64,000 nucleotides of DNA from Paragonimus skrjabini miyazakii (lineage: Eukaryota; Platyhelminthes; Trematoda; Plagiorchiida; Troglotrematidae): contig JTDE01000206.1 in assembly GCA_014338405.1 (NCBI GenBank), positions 84,426 to 148,425 on the forward strand, written 5' to 3'. Positions 1 to 13,677 of this stretch are shown piece after piece (the first letter of the stretch is position 1; every line of letters begins with the position of its first letter). The notes beneath the pieces are model-generated. The model was not told the DNA's origin. It ran no database searches and worked only from the letters and a program-made list of their open reading frames with translations. The translations under genes were made by a program, and so were the position numbers.

Positions 1-2
1 TT

Positions 3-1653
3 TTATTTGCTCATCTGCAGCTGTGGTGACACACAGTGGGAGGACGGACAGGTAGGGGCTGGAGGCCCAAAACAGGGAGCATCTACCATAGTTGCTGTGT
101 CAATCAATGAGTCAACCGGACAACAGCCGTGAGCCAGACAACCAAAGGTCGGCCCCTCCGATCACCGGGCCGCTGGCTCAGACCAAATACAGCCGAAGTA
201 GCTTCATCCTACCGTGCGACTACAACGTGCAACCCGATGAAACTGCTTAATTTTATCAAGGCTTTGTCAGCCACTTGCCACAAACCTTCTTTGATTTCCT
301 AAAAGGACATGGCAATTTCATTACGCCTACTTTTGTTTTCTTAACCGGGATCAGAGTGGGTTTGGGAAGCAATGGATATGTTTACAGCTGACCACTAGTT
401 TTTTTACTTTTGGTGTTTCGACGTTGCAGTTGAAAAGAATGTACGAAACGAATTCATCTCACAACCTTCGTGTTCCTGTTTTGCTATTCAAATTGATTAC
501 CTGGACAATTTATTTTACATTGTTATTTTGTGTAGTATTCTAGGATAAACTCAAATCTTGCATCCTTCTGCGTGATCCCCTATTTCACATGTTTGTGAAT
601 TGAAAATTTTGTCTCCACCCTACCAAACGTTTTGTTGATAATATTTTTGAATGAATGAACTCCCTTGCACCTGGCCCTCTTTCTTTAAAACTCGATAGTA
701 ATTATCTCTATGAGAATAGTGAGTTGCAAGCGATTAAACAGTGATAATTATCAAACCTGCTTACCGTCTTCGACGAATGTGAGTTGCACCGTTTCTGTCA
801 CCTCGTTTTCAAACACAATCAAACTCGGTAAATAATGTTTGTGCCCAAAAGAAAAATACATACACATCTTCTATAACCACATACTATTATTGATATAAGG
901 TATATATTTTGGTAATTTACTTATGACAGTCATTTCAAGCCAATTGTAGAAAGACACAGATTATACAATATGTTTACTTACTTTTTTGTGTCCTCTGCTT
1001 GGTTTTGTCCCGGGGCTAGCTGTGCTAGACCGGATACCGTATGCATCGGAGCATGAATATTTACAGCACCTGCGGGAGAATAGGCTGCCACTTTGTCATT
1101 CTCCCCATCTGTTCGCTTCAGCGGACCGGACAATCCCATTACTAGATTGTGATCAATTGACAAGTGCTGTATATCGTCCCGAAGAATAGCGGTGCCCTGG
1201 TGTTGACCAGTAGCTGAAAAGGTTGGGTGTAGGGTGATGAACACCAGAAGAAGCAGTAGGAGGAGAAGGAGAGTACGGTTGCTTCCAAACCACGGTAGAT
1301 GCATTGCTAGTTGACGGATCAGCCTATTTTCCAGGTCAACCTGAAGCACCTTCTCAGCAGCTGAAAAACGAAGGAAAAGTTTGGCTGTTTTGCGCTAGAA
1401 ATAAGTAACCCGGATCTAATAAACAGTAATCGTAAAATTTATCCAAACACACAATTGATTCTTTTGCCTGCCAAGTAGATGGGGACTTCATTGCGTTTTT
1501 TTACACAATAGATGGCTGCATTTTTCCAAACCTATATATACACCAGACTGCTTATGCAAACGTTTTGCTTGGTTTCTCAATATAGATTTTAGTTTGACGT
1601 ACGTTGTATCGTCACCGTTCAAGGAACTTGTAGATGGGCATAAACATGCACAG
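3..1653 (-). CDS. Candidate four-exon gene fragment with a membrane segment
   Basis: Product not recognised. Four minus-strand segments join in phase: 1653-1544, 1360-982, 823-765 and 94-3, the last ending in TAA. Donors are GTGTAT, GTAAGT and GTAAGC; acceptors include TTTTTCAG before 1360. The 1360-982 segment is open for 125 codons. From the ATG at 1302-1304 it encodes a basic start, a run of nine leucines and a hydrophobic stretch ending near TFSA, which could be a signal peptide or, with the upstream exon, a signal anchor. The last exon is proline- and cysteine-rich. The leucine run comes from an AGG/AGA-type triplet repeat on the other strand, which weakens the coding case. An alternative plus-strand exon at 21-131 overlaps the last segment. 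The acceptor at 1361 could also be a trans-splice site. Confidence 0.33.
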
Positions 1654-4600
1654 CTAACGAAACGTAGAAGTAAAATTACCAAAGGCAGACAAACACGTCG
1701 CTAACGTTAGACTGGGATGCAGTCGAAATATGTCTGAATATTAAAGATATGGCAATTAACGATGAGGTTAACCTTAATACAATTTGACTACGCTGGTGTC
1801 ATACTTGACACTTTGGGCTCAACTGTACACACTCCGTTCCTTTTTCACCATTGACATTTACATCGTTCGAATGACGATTGGTTTTTGCGACCCTGAGGCC
1901 CTGTGTACCTCAGAAAGTCAACTGTAAATCAACAGTAATCTTTTATGGTCGCAGGTTCGATTTCACAGAATGTTTTTCTTAATGCAAACGATCATAAAGT
2001 TGCGGCTTAGTCAAATATCAACGGCCTATGAAACAAATGCTTTTAACTCAAGCATGGGCATAAGGGTATGACTATTTTTCGTGTATCACTGAATTAAATG
2101 GTGCACCTAACGTACCGATGCAGTCGCTTGGTATCACGTTTTGATCGTAGCTATGGTGACGACAACGACTTTGATATGCCAATCTTACTCATTTATAAGG
2201 GTGGAGTATGATCTCCTGGTTGATTTGTCGGTTTGCGTAAAAACCGGTTGACTGTCCCATGAAAAGTGGAACATCTGCATAAACAGAGACACACTTCACA
2301 TAGGACTCAATAATACAATAGTGAATCAGACTATTGGTTTAGTCCGCCTGAAAGGGGCATTGAATTGCTAACAGTCTGCCCAATTTAATCCCCCCATCTC
2401 CCTTTCAAGCCATATGTTTTGTGAGCCTGTTGATCCTTTTGTGCGCGGTTAGAACAAACCCGCACAATTCATTGTACTATACATTAACATTCGTCCTTGG
2501 CTCAAGCGATAACGTCGGACGCAAAATGTCTTCGCTGTGTCTATCTGCCTTCTACCCGCACAGTTAGAGGGTTGACTTGACAACTGGAATAAGTGACATG
2601 GTTTCACCGATGTAGGTGGTCTTCATTGTCGGCTGACTGTTTGTGTGAACGGTGTACTTAGGACGCTAAGATATACCCATTGAAGTTATTATTGTTCCTG
2701 TCAATATGTGCCACTCTTGGTAAATAGAATGGCATTACATTTACTACTACTACTACTACTACACAGAGTCATCTGCAACCGCTTAGTTGGTCTGTCTAAC
2801 CACTGAGTAGATTTGCAGTTCGGGAACCAGTTAGTCAACTATTTGATCCGGAAGTCTGACTTCAGTTCACACGTACACCCTGCACCATTATGATGTTGTC
2901 ACACATTAGTCAACCAGCTGACGAATCTGGCTGTTTGGCAAGCTTCCGCTGAGCTATATAGGGTAGACCTATGTAATGGACATGATTGAACAACGGATTT
3001 GCAAGAACCGAGTAACGTTGAGCCGGGTCTAATCAGTTTGTATGCCAGATTGTGTTAAACAATGAAGGTTAGGATGTCGGTAGGTAAATCGTGACCGAGT
3101 CTGAATACCTGACCGGTGTGCATCCAAAAGATAAATTCCGTTATGGCTACCTTATCCTAAAATCGTGTAAGTTGAAATTCTGAGTAGATGCTAACAGTGG
3201 TAAACCGCCATTTACGCCGAAAGCACAAAGTTCTAACCAGAGCGGAATTCGAATTCGTCTCCTCACATCAAAAGAGGATGGCCGAATTGGTCTGCATGAA
3301 TACAAGAACAGCGGTAACTTCGAGTGGTTTTTGACTTATAAAGAACTAATGAACTGGTGTTCAGTCAGTGCTGTTCAAATGACGGACACCATAGATTATT
3401 TAAACACAAGTAGAGACTGTGAAGACGTCTCTTTGAGCAAACGTTCGCTTCAACTATCCAACTAGCTGATAATTTGACAGAACTGATTTATTTCACTCTT
3501 GTGCTTCACTTGCACGTTAAATTGACCCTAAGCTAAACTCACTGATAATATTATCGAGCATTCTGACGAACAAATATTGTCGATTGGTAGCTTCGTTTTT
3601 TATCCAACCATGAAACTTTCTATAATCTGTTTAGTCACTCCGTAAGCAGTCAGATACTCGTACAATTTAATCGTAACGTTGACTTTACGATCATTGAATG
3701 GGTAGTGTTTAAGTTTGTTTATGCATTACATTACTACGTCTAAGTCACACTGAAATTGCATGTGTGACTGGACAGCATTGGTTGACGTAAGGAAACTGGG
3801 CAACACACTTTGGATGAACGCCTGTCATACAACCAAACACTTTCAACTTTCTGAGACTTCTACATTGCTTTATTGAATATACGCAAAAGTTTTGAACGAT
3901 CAAGCCCGACCATACTAATCCAGTTGATACTATGGCATTTCAGTGATATAACTATGCACTCTAGTTGAAATAGTTGCAATTGTCAAAGCTTACTTACTCT
4001 ATTGGATGTTTTATTCATCAGTAGAAATTATTTACACAAAACAACAAGTGGCCCTGGTATTCTCTCAGAGGCTATCCCATTGCCTGTTCTATTTTAGCTT
4101 ACACAGTTAGACTGCTACAGCCAGCAATAACAAGGCTTTCCACTCTGATTACGTTACTTCAATTAGGGCACATTCTAGCACTCCAATTTTACAACAAGAT
4201 CTGCGTGAGCTGAACGACTAATCACAAGCTCAAGTGAATATATCAAAGTGTGTGAACATTATACGTTTAAGTATTAGTGCAAATCATTCTCACTGGGCAG
4301 CTCAGGAGCGTGTATTCAATCCGTATTTACCAACAGACTTCGCAGCTAATTCGTGCCGCAATAAGTGTTTCTTTCTTCACTCATCACCTGGTGGTTCTAA
4401 TAGCGAAATAAACCATATTTCATGACGTGCAAAACAATCGTGTGGCATAATCGTTTCAGATAGGATTGTTGAATGAACGTTTTTCGATCTGATTTGGTAT
4501 ATAAAGCAGTTGGAATACTATAGTCATAGCTGAACACATTGAAACTTGTTGAACTCATGTTCCTTGTATCTTCCCAAAATTGCCTCTCTCACATTCCATC

Positions 4601-5860
4601 TACCTCTTCTGCAATCTGGGTGTGATAAGTTATAATATGAGGGGGAATTGGATAGAGCTGATTCCATACAAAATTTTCATCCATTGAAATTGAAAACTTT
4701 GTATCAGAATTCCTTAAAACATCAGTTATATTCTCAGTTATTTTTATGTCCAAGTTATATCTCGGGTGGCAGCCGAATGTAGCTGTCTGACAAGGATTGT
4801 TTCCACTTATTCCGAATCCGTTCGAAACAAGTCGTCTATGTGTGTTTTGTCCCCGAAACGGTCACGGTTAACCTTGGAAAAGATTTTAAGGCATACGTCA
4901 ACAACTATATGAGTATATGACAGCGTTAGCGGTAGAGGTGACAGTACAGTTAAGAGCAGCGACTCACAGGGAGATATCCACAGTTCTGCTCGTAGGCAAT
5001 AAGACGTAAGAATTACTCTCCGTCGGTTATAAACCGTCACTGCCAGTATCTCAATCGAACAACTGTGCTAATCAAAAAGGAATGTAATTTTGTTGACAAG
5101 AATAGTCCACTCATTTTTCATGTCTGTCTAACAGGAATCACGTAATGGCAGCATTATTGACCTGAACATCTGCGCGATTTCGAGATGTTTGTTCGTTCCT
5201 TTTGTTTTCTGTGTACCGTAACGGGAAAGTACACCATGCCACACATGCATACATACCCTTCAAGGTTCAGCACAGATCATAAATAACAATAACAAAAGCG
5301 ATGGTGCTTAATCCTACAGAGTCCGGGTTCACTTCTCCACCACTACTCGAATTCGACAACGCTGACTCTTTACCCGAAATGTCAGCCGTAAATATTAACC
5401 CTAGAGTTGGTCAACATTTATGGAATCGCCATCCCATCATGGGGTTGTATGCCAAACATAAACCCCAACCATAACTACTAACTAACACATAATGTAGCGG
5501 ATTAGCAAATGACCTGGCATGTTTTATGACACAGTAGAATCAGATACATGGACGTGCCTACGTAGTACCCACATGATTCGGCTCGTAACGGGCATACCGT
5601 GTCCGGTTTCCTGTACGCTGTGCGTTCACAGCGATGTCAAACTATCTGACCCACTACTGTTTTACGTGCAAACTAGAGAGGTTAGTGTACAGCGGAGCAT
5701 ACAGCAACCCCGATCGATATGGTCAGCTGGTTCTGTAGTCGATTAGAAGAGAGTGTCTCAATTAAGGAAACAATCGTTCGGCGAATTTGTTGTCAGAAAG
5801 CAACTCAACATTCTCCAAACCACTTGACTTCATACCATTTAACATGTTTCATTATTTCAG
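1654..5860. other. No gene seen; intergenic or intronic
   Basis: AT-rich sequence with only short chance frames. It contains the TAC microsatellite at 2742-2762. A short minus-strand frame near 2560-2630 starts with ATG but has no convincing splice signals. Nothing else stands out. Confidence 0.5.
2742..2762. repeat. TAC trinucleotide microsatellite
   Basis: Seven perfect TAC units read on the plus strand. Likely polymorphic between individuals. Confidence 0.95.
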
Positions 5861-5997
5861 GACAAACTTTGATACCTCAGGTGCCGCGTACCGTTCTTCT
5901 GGTTGTCGAAAACTACACAGAAAACTTCAAAGTTGCCGGGGCTATCGGTAATGTCCATTCAATCAATCGATTTTTCAATATGGGTGCAAGCAGAAAT
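5861..5997 (+). CDS. Candidate internal exon, product unknown
   Basis: An open segment of 2+45 codons follows a good acceptor (TTCATTATTTCAG) and ends at a GTAAGC donor. The frame enters with two bases and leaves in phase 0. The encoded peptide contains RTVLLVVENYTENFKVAG and an N-glycosylation-type NYT site. No family is recognised and no in-phase partner was found nearby. The same frame is open upstream of the acceptor, so the boundary is not proven and chance is possible. Confidence 0.22.
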
Positions 5998-8894
5998 GTA
6001 AGCCTTCATTATACAGATAACTGTCTATTTGACACAGTGTCACTTTTAGTCAAAATTATGTTGGAAAGTGTTGTCAGCCAATTGCATGATGAAAAACCCC
6101 TCCTTAGTCTTAACTGTACTGAAAAGATGTCAGTATTCTGCTGAAAAGGTCGTCAGCATTACAGAAGTATCACACATCAGTGTCAAATCAGCACGAAAGG
6201 GATAGCGGTCCTGTTAAGTAAAAGACAGGTCATTTAAGGAAAAACTCATTCATGATCATAGCGTCTGCTAGCCACAGCCCAACTCCAACCCTAAATGAAT
6301 CCATTACACTTATCTCCCATACCTCATTAGAACCAAGCCAACCATAATCGCCGGGTGAAAATCGGATGTACAAGACTATAACAAATGAAGATGTACTGAT
6401 GTGACAGTGACTCTTGTAAGATGCACACTCCATTACTCAGTTTTTCAGTCGAGCTTACCAGCATACTGAGAATATGTTTGTTTTGACTGAAATCTATTAG
6501 ATCTTAGTTAAGAACGATATATTAGCAAACAGCTCATAAATAAGTCTGCTAGGACGAATACAAATTCACCCACATTTCGAAATAAAACGTCCGTAGTTGT
6601 ATAAATATTCCTATCCAATAACTTAATTCCAGTACATAGAACACTGTAAGGGAGTATATGCATTTGCGATTACGACTAATTATGGCAGAATGTCTACAGA
6701 TGTGTAACCACTCCTTGTATACTATTCCGGCTTAGTGTACATAATGTAAAAAATGTTTTCTTAACAGTATTGCGTAATTGGGCAGTTTCTGTCAGAATAC
6801 CTCAAGAAAGTTAGTGTGAACGAGAAACGAGCTGATTCGGTGGTTAATTGGTTGTCTAACGCCCAACTGCATCGCATTCATCATGTCAAACACGTTGTCC
6901 GGATCGGTGATTTATTTCATATAATTCGGAATTTGATTGAACAAATCAGCCTTTACATTGTTAAATCTGTTAGGATATTGTTATGCTAATCATCGTTTTT
7001 CCAAACTGATTTCGTCCAGAGGCTTTTTAAATCGGCCAATGTGTCTAGTATACAAGTCACATGGTTATCAGATAACACTGATTGCGCTTCATAGCTTGAC
7101 ACAAAAGTACTAACTCGGTACTAGTGCACACCGAAAAGAAATTGTGAATTAAACATAACTGTTCCCAAGATGGCGGAAAACTGATGCAGAGAATAATGAG
7201 CCAATGAGATATTCATTGTTAACTGGTTCGTTGAATAAAATAGATCGACTTGAACATCTTCATTTTCCTATGGATATCGGTTTATTTAGGTTATTTTGAC
7301 AAAATTTCTATTCACAACAAGTTAACCAATGATAAGTAAACCACATCGAACTTACAGGTAACAAGTATGTAAGTAATAGCTTGTTTTTTTGGAACACTGT
7401 GAGCTAGGTTAAGCTAGGTTCTGGGGTGAAATAACCCGAACTTGACAAGTAGTAAATACAGAATTACATAGGGTAGGGTGAGGGATAAGATTGAAAGTTC
7501 TCAGCCTAAATTGAATAACAAAGTCCTTAACATTCATGTTTATTCTTCGAAGATAAACTCGGCCTGGGTGATTCAGAATTTGCCAATGTTTTTCTGGCTT
7601 TGCGTGACCAGTTACGGATTTTCAATAAATAAGAAGTGACCGCCACTCATTGTTCATTTTTCCCTGTACCAAAATTTGAACTCCGAGCGAAAACGATGAC
7701 AACTGCATCATTGCGGTTAACTTAACCACGAAGAGGTCATCGCAGATGTGTCTAGTCACAGTCGAGCGAAATGCATTTCGAGTTAAAAAATGCCTCCTCA
7801 AGATGTTTTGAGAACAAAATAATTCTATCCCCTTCAAGTTAGATACACATCATACCGGGTTATCGAACACTCATTTGTAATCAGAAACTCTGCACAACAA
7901 ACCGAATTAAACGTGTGAGTTCAGCTTCACTGCAGAAACCAGATCACAAATCATAATGGCTCCGAACTAAAAAGACGGTTATTAAGTCCTCTCTCAAGAG
8001 GACCGATCAACCGAAGAACTATCGATCCACCAAAAGACGAGATTAATAAAGTGTTCCTTAAATACGGCTTTCACAGTCAGATATGTTATTCCATGACATG
8101 CATCACCTTGACCTCACTCTTACTATGACTAACCAGCTATAGGTCATCTCGTACAAAACCGAAGGTTGAAATCCAACCCTGACCCATTTTGGTAAGTTCT
8201 ATTAGGCCTAGAATATCACCACAGTTGACGAACTAATCGACTGGAGTTAACAGAGGTGTTGTTGTATACTTTCATACACGGTAAGACATTTTAAGTGTTG
8301 CTCATAATTCCCTTTGTCTAAACGTTTACATCTAATAGTTTCGCAATCCCAAAGCACGTTCGCCTAAACAGAATACATATTCGCATCTTTCACAAACACA
8401 ACGGATAAGGTTTCAACCTTATTACAGTCTGTACGATGCACTACTGATGAGACACTATCATGGGAATTTAAAATGAACTGGCAGGAATGTTCACCTGGAT
8501 GCAACGTTCACTCTCACGTTTTGTTATTAGACCAGAGCGACTAAATTTTTCACTGTTCATTTTAAAATCAGTTCACATGTACGTTCAATCTTACCGGACC
8601 TAGATTACTGACTTTAAACTGTTTACTTTCCTCGGTCCGCCATCGTTAGTCGAAGTTTATCTGATCAGAAAACTATGGAACTCACATTTGTCTGTCACTC
8701 CATACCTGCATGTAGGCAATCATAGGAAGGGAATAAGACTGTCCGAACCACACTTGACCATCGGTCAGAACTGCTTAATTTCGCATAAAACGTCCGACAG
8801 TTCGGTGTTCAGGTAGGAGTGATTGTGCCCTACAAAAACGCGCACATAAACACGCAATACAAACGTCACACATTCGTCGAGCCTTGGCCCATAC
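5998..8894. other. No gene seen
   Basis: AT-rich, with short chance frames on both strands and no repeat family I can name. Confidence 0.5.
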
Positions 8895-9005
8895 CTCTGA
8901 CCCACCACTGTGTTCATACGGGATGGACGAAGTTACAATCTGATGGACAACAGTTACATTGTTGAGAACACCCAAAAAGCTGGGAGGAACGTTGTTAATG
9001 AACAG
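8895..9005 (-). CDS. Candidate internal exon
   Basis: Exactly 37 codons, phase 0 at both ends, between the acceptor CATCGTGTTTCAG and the donor GTATGG. The peptide begins LFINNVPPSFLGVLNN, and the same frame stays open upstream with a hydrophobic run. Neighbouring minus-strand frames up to 9417 are open but show no recognisable domain. It could equally be a chance frame in a transmembrane-like AT-rich stretch. Confidence 0.22.
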
Positions 9006-9009
9006 CTGA

Positions 9010-11381
9010 AACACGATGATAATTGCTATGTTTGTCCAAATGATGTTCAGTAGAACAGGTTGTTCCAAACCAGAACTGACCTCTATGGTTGAACAATGAC
9101 ATGACGAAAAGTGGTAGATGCTAGCCAACTATCTTGACTCGAAAGTGTAAACCACGTATTGTGAAGAATCTAAGGCAAATGATATGCGATAAGAAAGTCG
9201 AAGCCAAAGCGATAGGGGAAGGTGATGACGAATGACTTGAAGTTATATTACGACAGCATGCTTCACGTTTACTATGGGTAGTAGCTCTTACTATACGAAA
9301 GGTAAACATATGGCATACAGTAGTAATAATACGTAGGCCGTTGAAACTCTGCTGTCCCAAGATGACTTCGCGTAGATTATTCCGCGTTCTTACGCAAAGA
9401 TTCAACTTTGGCTTCAATTTTCATGTGCAGAAAGACTTTTCAACAATGACATTTCAAAAATAGCCTTTGAACCTCCAGTTTTGCTGTTATCAGAAATCAG
9501 CGGTAGTACACAACTTTTTCATGACCCGTATGCGTTGAGTACTGGGCCACCAACACGTTTGATACTATTGGATTATCATTTTCTAAATTGCTGTTATCAT
9601 CAACTCTCACCATAGTCTCCATGGGAAAACATTAAATATCCCGTTGATTCACAAGATATTTGCTATAGTCGATGGAATTAGGAACTAAGCCTAGCCATAC
9701 GTTGACGTAAGCGTCCATTGGCTTTGTGAATGCAAACTTCAGTGCAAATGTCACTTATCTTGTATACCAAGCAGAAGACTACTCGGTTGAATGAGTGTCA
9801 CTGTGATGGACAGCCATAACCCGGTTGTCTAAAAGGATAAGCTATAATGCGAATAAATGTGTATGTTTTAGATCAGATATTAGTATGTGGTTCATCTCGC
9901 ATGTTTAATGTTCACTTCTGAAGGGTGTAGGTAAAATGCTTCTCGCTTTACAGTGTGACAAAGGACAGGCTATCAATGGACTATGACTGATAATCTAGTT
10001 CGTTACGATCGTCACGTGCTCCGACCGATCATCAACCAGCTTCTAATGGGGCAAACTTACAAGGAAGTCCCTTGTGAGAAGGTGCATCTCTTCATATGTA
10101 TGTAACCTAGCCATGCCAACCAATCAGCACGCATCACGGATCGTAGTTCCTGGTAAAATCTTTCTTTCTTTTGTGGCTGTGTGACTGATTGCCTGTTTGT
10201 GAATGTCAAACATGAGATCGGCGAGAAAATCAGCAAATTAACAGTTAATTTATTGGTAGACTTAAAGGAATGTTGAAATTTTGTACGTTTATCGAAATCA
10301 GCTAGATGGAGCTCACGGTTTGAACGAAGAGAAAATTTTTCGCGGTTAGTAACAACCACAAACAATTTAAACAAGTGTGTCCAGATTTATGGACACTTCT
10401 ATACACCACATAAATTCTTATGGTTGCGACCTTTAGGACTGAATTAAATACTGCATTACCCAGTTCTGTTTTTCAACACTGTCGGATAACTAGCCCTATT
10501 AAAACAGTGCAATATTTTGAATAGAAACATTACAAAAGAAATGTTTGTAGTCTGTATGTCAATTTCACTTAACCAGGTACTACGAGAAAGAGGTCTATTT
10601 AGGGAGTCTACGTTCGATTTTGCAACAGACTGTACCTTCAGTTTGTGCTCACCCCTATTTCGTCAAACGATGCCTACTTCAAGTTGTTTAATCAAGCCCA
10701 ACACAGCACTTTCTATCAACATGATGGTTCACATAGCGATTTCCTCCATTTTCGTAACATTTCTGGGGCTTCCAAATAAATTAGAAGGACAGACTACTTT
10801 GCGGTCCTCCTGATCCATTCAGAATACAACAACGAAACGTCAACTTTGCTTTAATTTTAATACGCTAATAGCTCAGCGATCCAATCTGATATCAAATTCC
10901 CAACCAAGTGGAACTAGGAATTGAGTTTTACACAGAATACCTGGTTATATGCTGCACAGTGGATTGCATAGAAAGAATACGTTTTGAGCTTGCTGTCTTC
11001 ACTTTCACTTTTTGTACCAAGAAACCAGTTGCTATAATTACATTCGATGAGATTGTTCTGCTAATTTTTCACAGACAGGGTTTATGAGACGTATATACGA
11101 TCGGTAGGTTAGCGCAAAAACCTAACGCCTACTGTCAAAATATTAAGTACAAGCCACGGGGCAACCTGAACCACGTTCAAAATGCTTCTGACTAAAGTTA
11201 TTCCATGCAGAACTAAAATTTCGGAAGACGTATGACGTGCACTCAACAAGTACTACGCTTGAGTGACCGTAAATTCACCGGTACGGCGAAACGCAAATCA
11301 GTCCAACTGAAAGACAAAATTGCATTTTTCGAAGGAATCCGTTCATAAAATTAGGTATCAAGTTTTGCGTGCATTTTACAG
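9010..11381. other. No gene seen
   Basis: AT-rich stretch. A plus-strand frame at 10517-10813 and a minus-strand frame at 10057-10374 are open but lack splice or start context and resemble no family. Confidence 0.45.
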
Positions 11382-11469
11382 GTCACCCATTGGTTGGAAG
11401 TTCGAACCAAACTACAGTGACTGTGCGGTGAAAAGTCCTATATTGTTGCCCAACTATTCTGGAAGTTAG
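11382..11469 (+). CDS. Weak candidate terminal exon
   Basis: A good acceptor (GTGCATTTTACAG) is followed by a 28-codon frame beginning SPIGWKFEPNYSDCAVKSP and ending in TAG. Another frame is also open for 15 codons. Short and unsupported by neighbours. Confidence 0.14.
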
Positions 11470-12214
11470 GGCATTACCCGATTGGTGCCATACGTGCCAC
11501 TCTCGGCCGATAACCAAGTTAACTTCGAACATCCGGGTCTACTGGAAAGTGAGAACTTCAACAACAAGGGAGGCCTACTGACGGAACTCCTGTGTACTAT
11601 GTAGCCTGTTGAGTGGGTTAATGTGAGACTGTGTGAGATAACCTATAACCACCGCGTCAACTACCGTATCCCAAACAGACCTTAAACAGTATCTACACAC
11701 GGTAATAAAAATATAACTTGGCTAGTTCATCTCACATTTGAACTTTACTCTCTGACCGTAGTTGATTCACACACACGAATGACTAATTCTTCTCATGAGT
11801 AGTCCCGTTTCTCATTGCCTAACACGTATCAACAAGTGTCGTTTAAATACAGCTGTCTACTAATGTTTGTACATGTTAGTTTTCCCCACTTAATTGCTTC
11901 AACAAAGCTACCCGACAAGCTGAAAATGCTACAAAACTTGTGATTCGTTTGACTCTGATATACTGTGATTCAGCGAGGCATCTGCTGAATATGAACCTGA
12001 GAATAACTTGAATAAGTCGATTGCATTTCTGTGGTTACGCCCCCGATCCAACAAGGAAGCTTCTCAGTACTAATTGAACAAGAAATGAAAGTTTGGTTGA
12101 ATGGACAAAGAGGTTCACTGTTTCAGGGACCAGCAACCACTAAAAACAGTAGGCTACACTGAACTGAAAGATGTGGTCTTCTTATTATGTTTGAGGTCGG
12201 TTGTGCTACTTCAG

Positions 12215-12769
12215 ATTATGGAGGCAATGAAGACATGCACCATACTGAGACTAATAGTTCAGCAAGAATGTGCTTTAAGGAAATGGATGGTAGGCATTCA
12301 TCTAATGGCGTTGTTTTTAAAAGCCAACTGAAAACTTCGGTCAGAATATCAAGCTCGAATGTAAGATTCCATTGACTTGATGAGTGTGAAGATGGGTTGA
12401 TGCTGGTACCAAGTAACTCTGACCAGGATCACGAAATAAATCCTTACACAATATACCAAGAACCAATTGAACAGCAAATGACAGTCTGGGGTATGACAAC
12501 CAACGACTAGTATGCCAGGTGTTTATTGACAAGTGAACTTCATCGGAAGTGCGTTAGAGGACATTGAGATTCCAAAAATTATCATTCCTTCCCCTTTCTT
12601 GCCAACATATCCCAGAACTTATACTCATCGTTCTTTCTAGTTCACTGCTTTGCACATAGAACTAACATACTGTTTCACCATCTGCCATGATCAACCCGCA
12701 GACAGCTGTGGTCAGCATGATTTTAGTCATGCAATGAAAGCAAACAAACTTTTTGCTAAGTTTACTTAG
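12215..12769 (+). CDS. Candidate two-exon gene end
   Basis: Segment 12215-12360 (acceptor GTGCTACTTCAG, donor GTAAGA) encodes a polar Ser/Asn-rich peptide starting DYGGNEDMHHTETNSS. It leaves in phase 0 and joins 12641-12769, which follows a strong acceptor (CGTTCTTTCTAG) and reads FTALHIELTYCF onward to a TAG. Product unknown. A competing frame through the first segment (MEAMKTCTILRLIVQQE) with a GTAGGC donor would join the second exon equally well, so the frame of exon one is unsettled. Confidence 0.28.
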
Positions 12770-13340
12770 AGCAAAAAAACGATTGCAAAAATGCGATTAA
12801 CTATTGTTTTTCCGCAATGTTTACTTTTGATGAAGATTTTGTGATTAACTGTACAGAGAAGTCATCATTAGATACAAAGCCCCGAATCATTTTTATCATG
12901 CTCTGTAACATTTCCAATGATACTGTGAATTCACTGATGGGGAGTTAAGAGTATCATTGAAATACATATTTTATTGGGCATACCTAGAAACAATTACAGC
13001 ATAGTGAGCCTCAGTTCTGTTTGCCCTGATTATATGAAGAACACACGGACGAGATTCCAACCGGAAACCTACTAGTTGTGTACCGAGATTGTTGAGCACT
13101 AAATTACTAATCACATAAGCATTGTTTGTAACATGAAGATTACTATAAATTCAAAAACGTCTTTGATAAAAGAAGATTGTGGTTCAGATTGATTCTATCG
13201 AGTGTATACACATAGATAAACAAGAACAAAGGTGTCAAAAGATTTTGTCTTGACTGATCATTTATTAGTACCCGACGCTCATCTGATAAGCGTCAGGATG
13301 ACTACCTTTGTCCGTTACAGAACGATTAAACTGCATTTAC

Positions 13341-13353
13341 GTGTGTGTGTGTG
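13341..13353. repeat. Short GT dinucleotide run
   Basis: About six GT units just before an AG at 13372; it could serve as part of a splice acceptor tract if the frame after it is real. Confidence 0.8.
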
Positions 13354-13677
13354 CTGGCACATTTCTCGCAGGTCCGACTCACCCCGAAATCGACGCACCA
13401 TTCTGTCACACGTGAATAATCAGGTCAGGTGAACGGAATCACGATGACTAATTGGTATAGTGGAACAATACAATCTGGGTGGGCTTATAAATGTCCATAA
13501 TCTCCCTCCCCTGGGACATTTGTCTTCGTGTACGTGGACAAGTCAGTCGTAGAACAGGGTTGTTAGATGCCTTGGCGACGAGATAAAACAAGCATCTGAG
13601 TCTTGCCAATCCCACTGTTGTCACTGTTGTTTGTATTAAGATTCTTTTGCCTGGTGCCTTCAACGGAATCGCCATAG

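Noticed and set aside
5719..6144. 141-codon plus-strand frame taken as one gene
   Set aside because: The only coding-like part is the splice-bounded 5861-5997; the rest has low-quality composition and no start context.
13590..13640. P-loop-like GIGKT peptide on the minus strand
   Set aside because: Lacks the glycine needed four residues before GKT and the frame stops shortly after.
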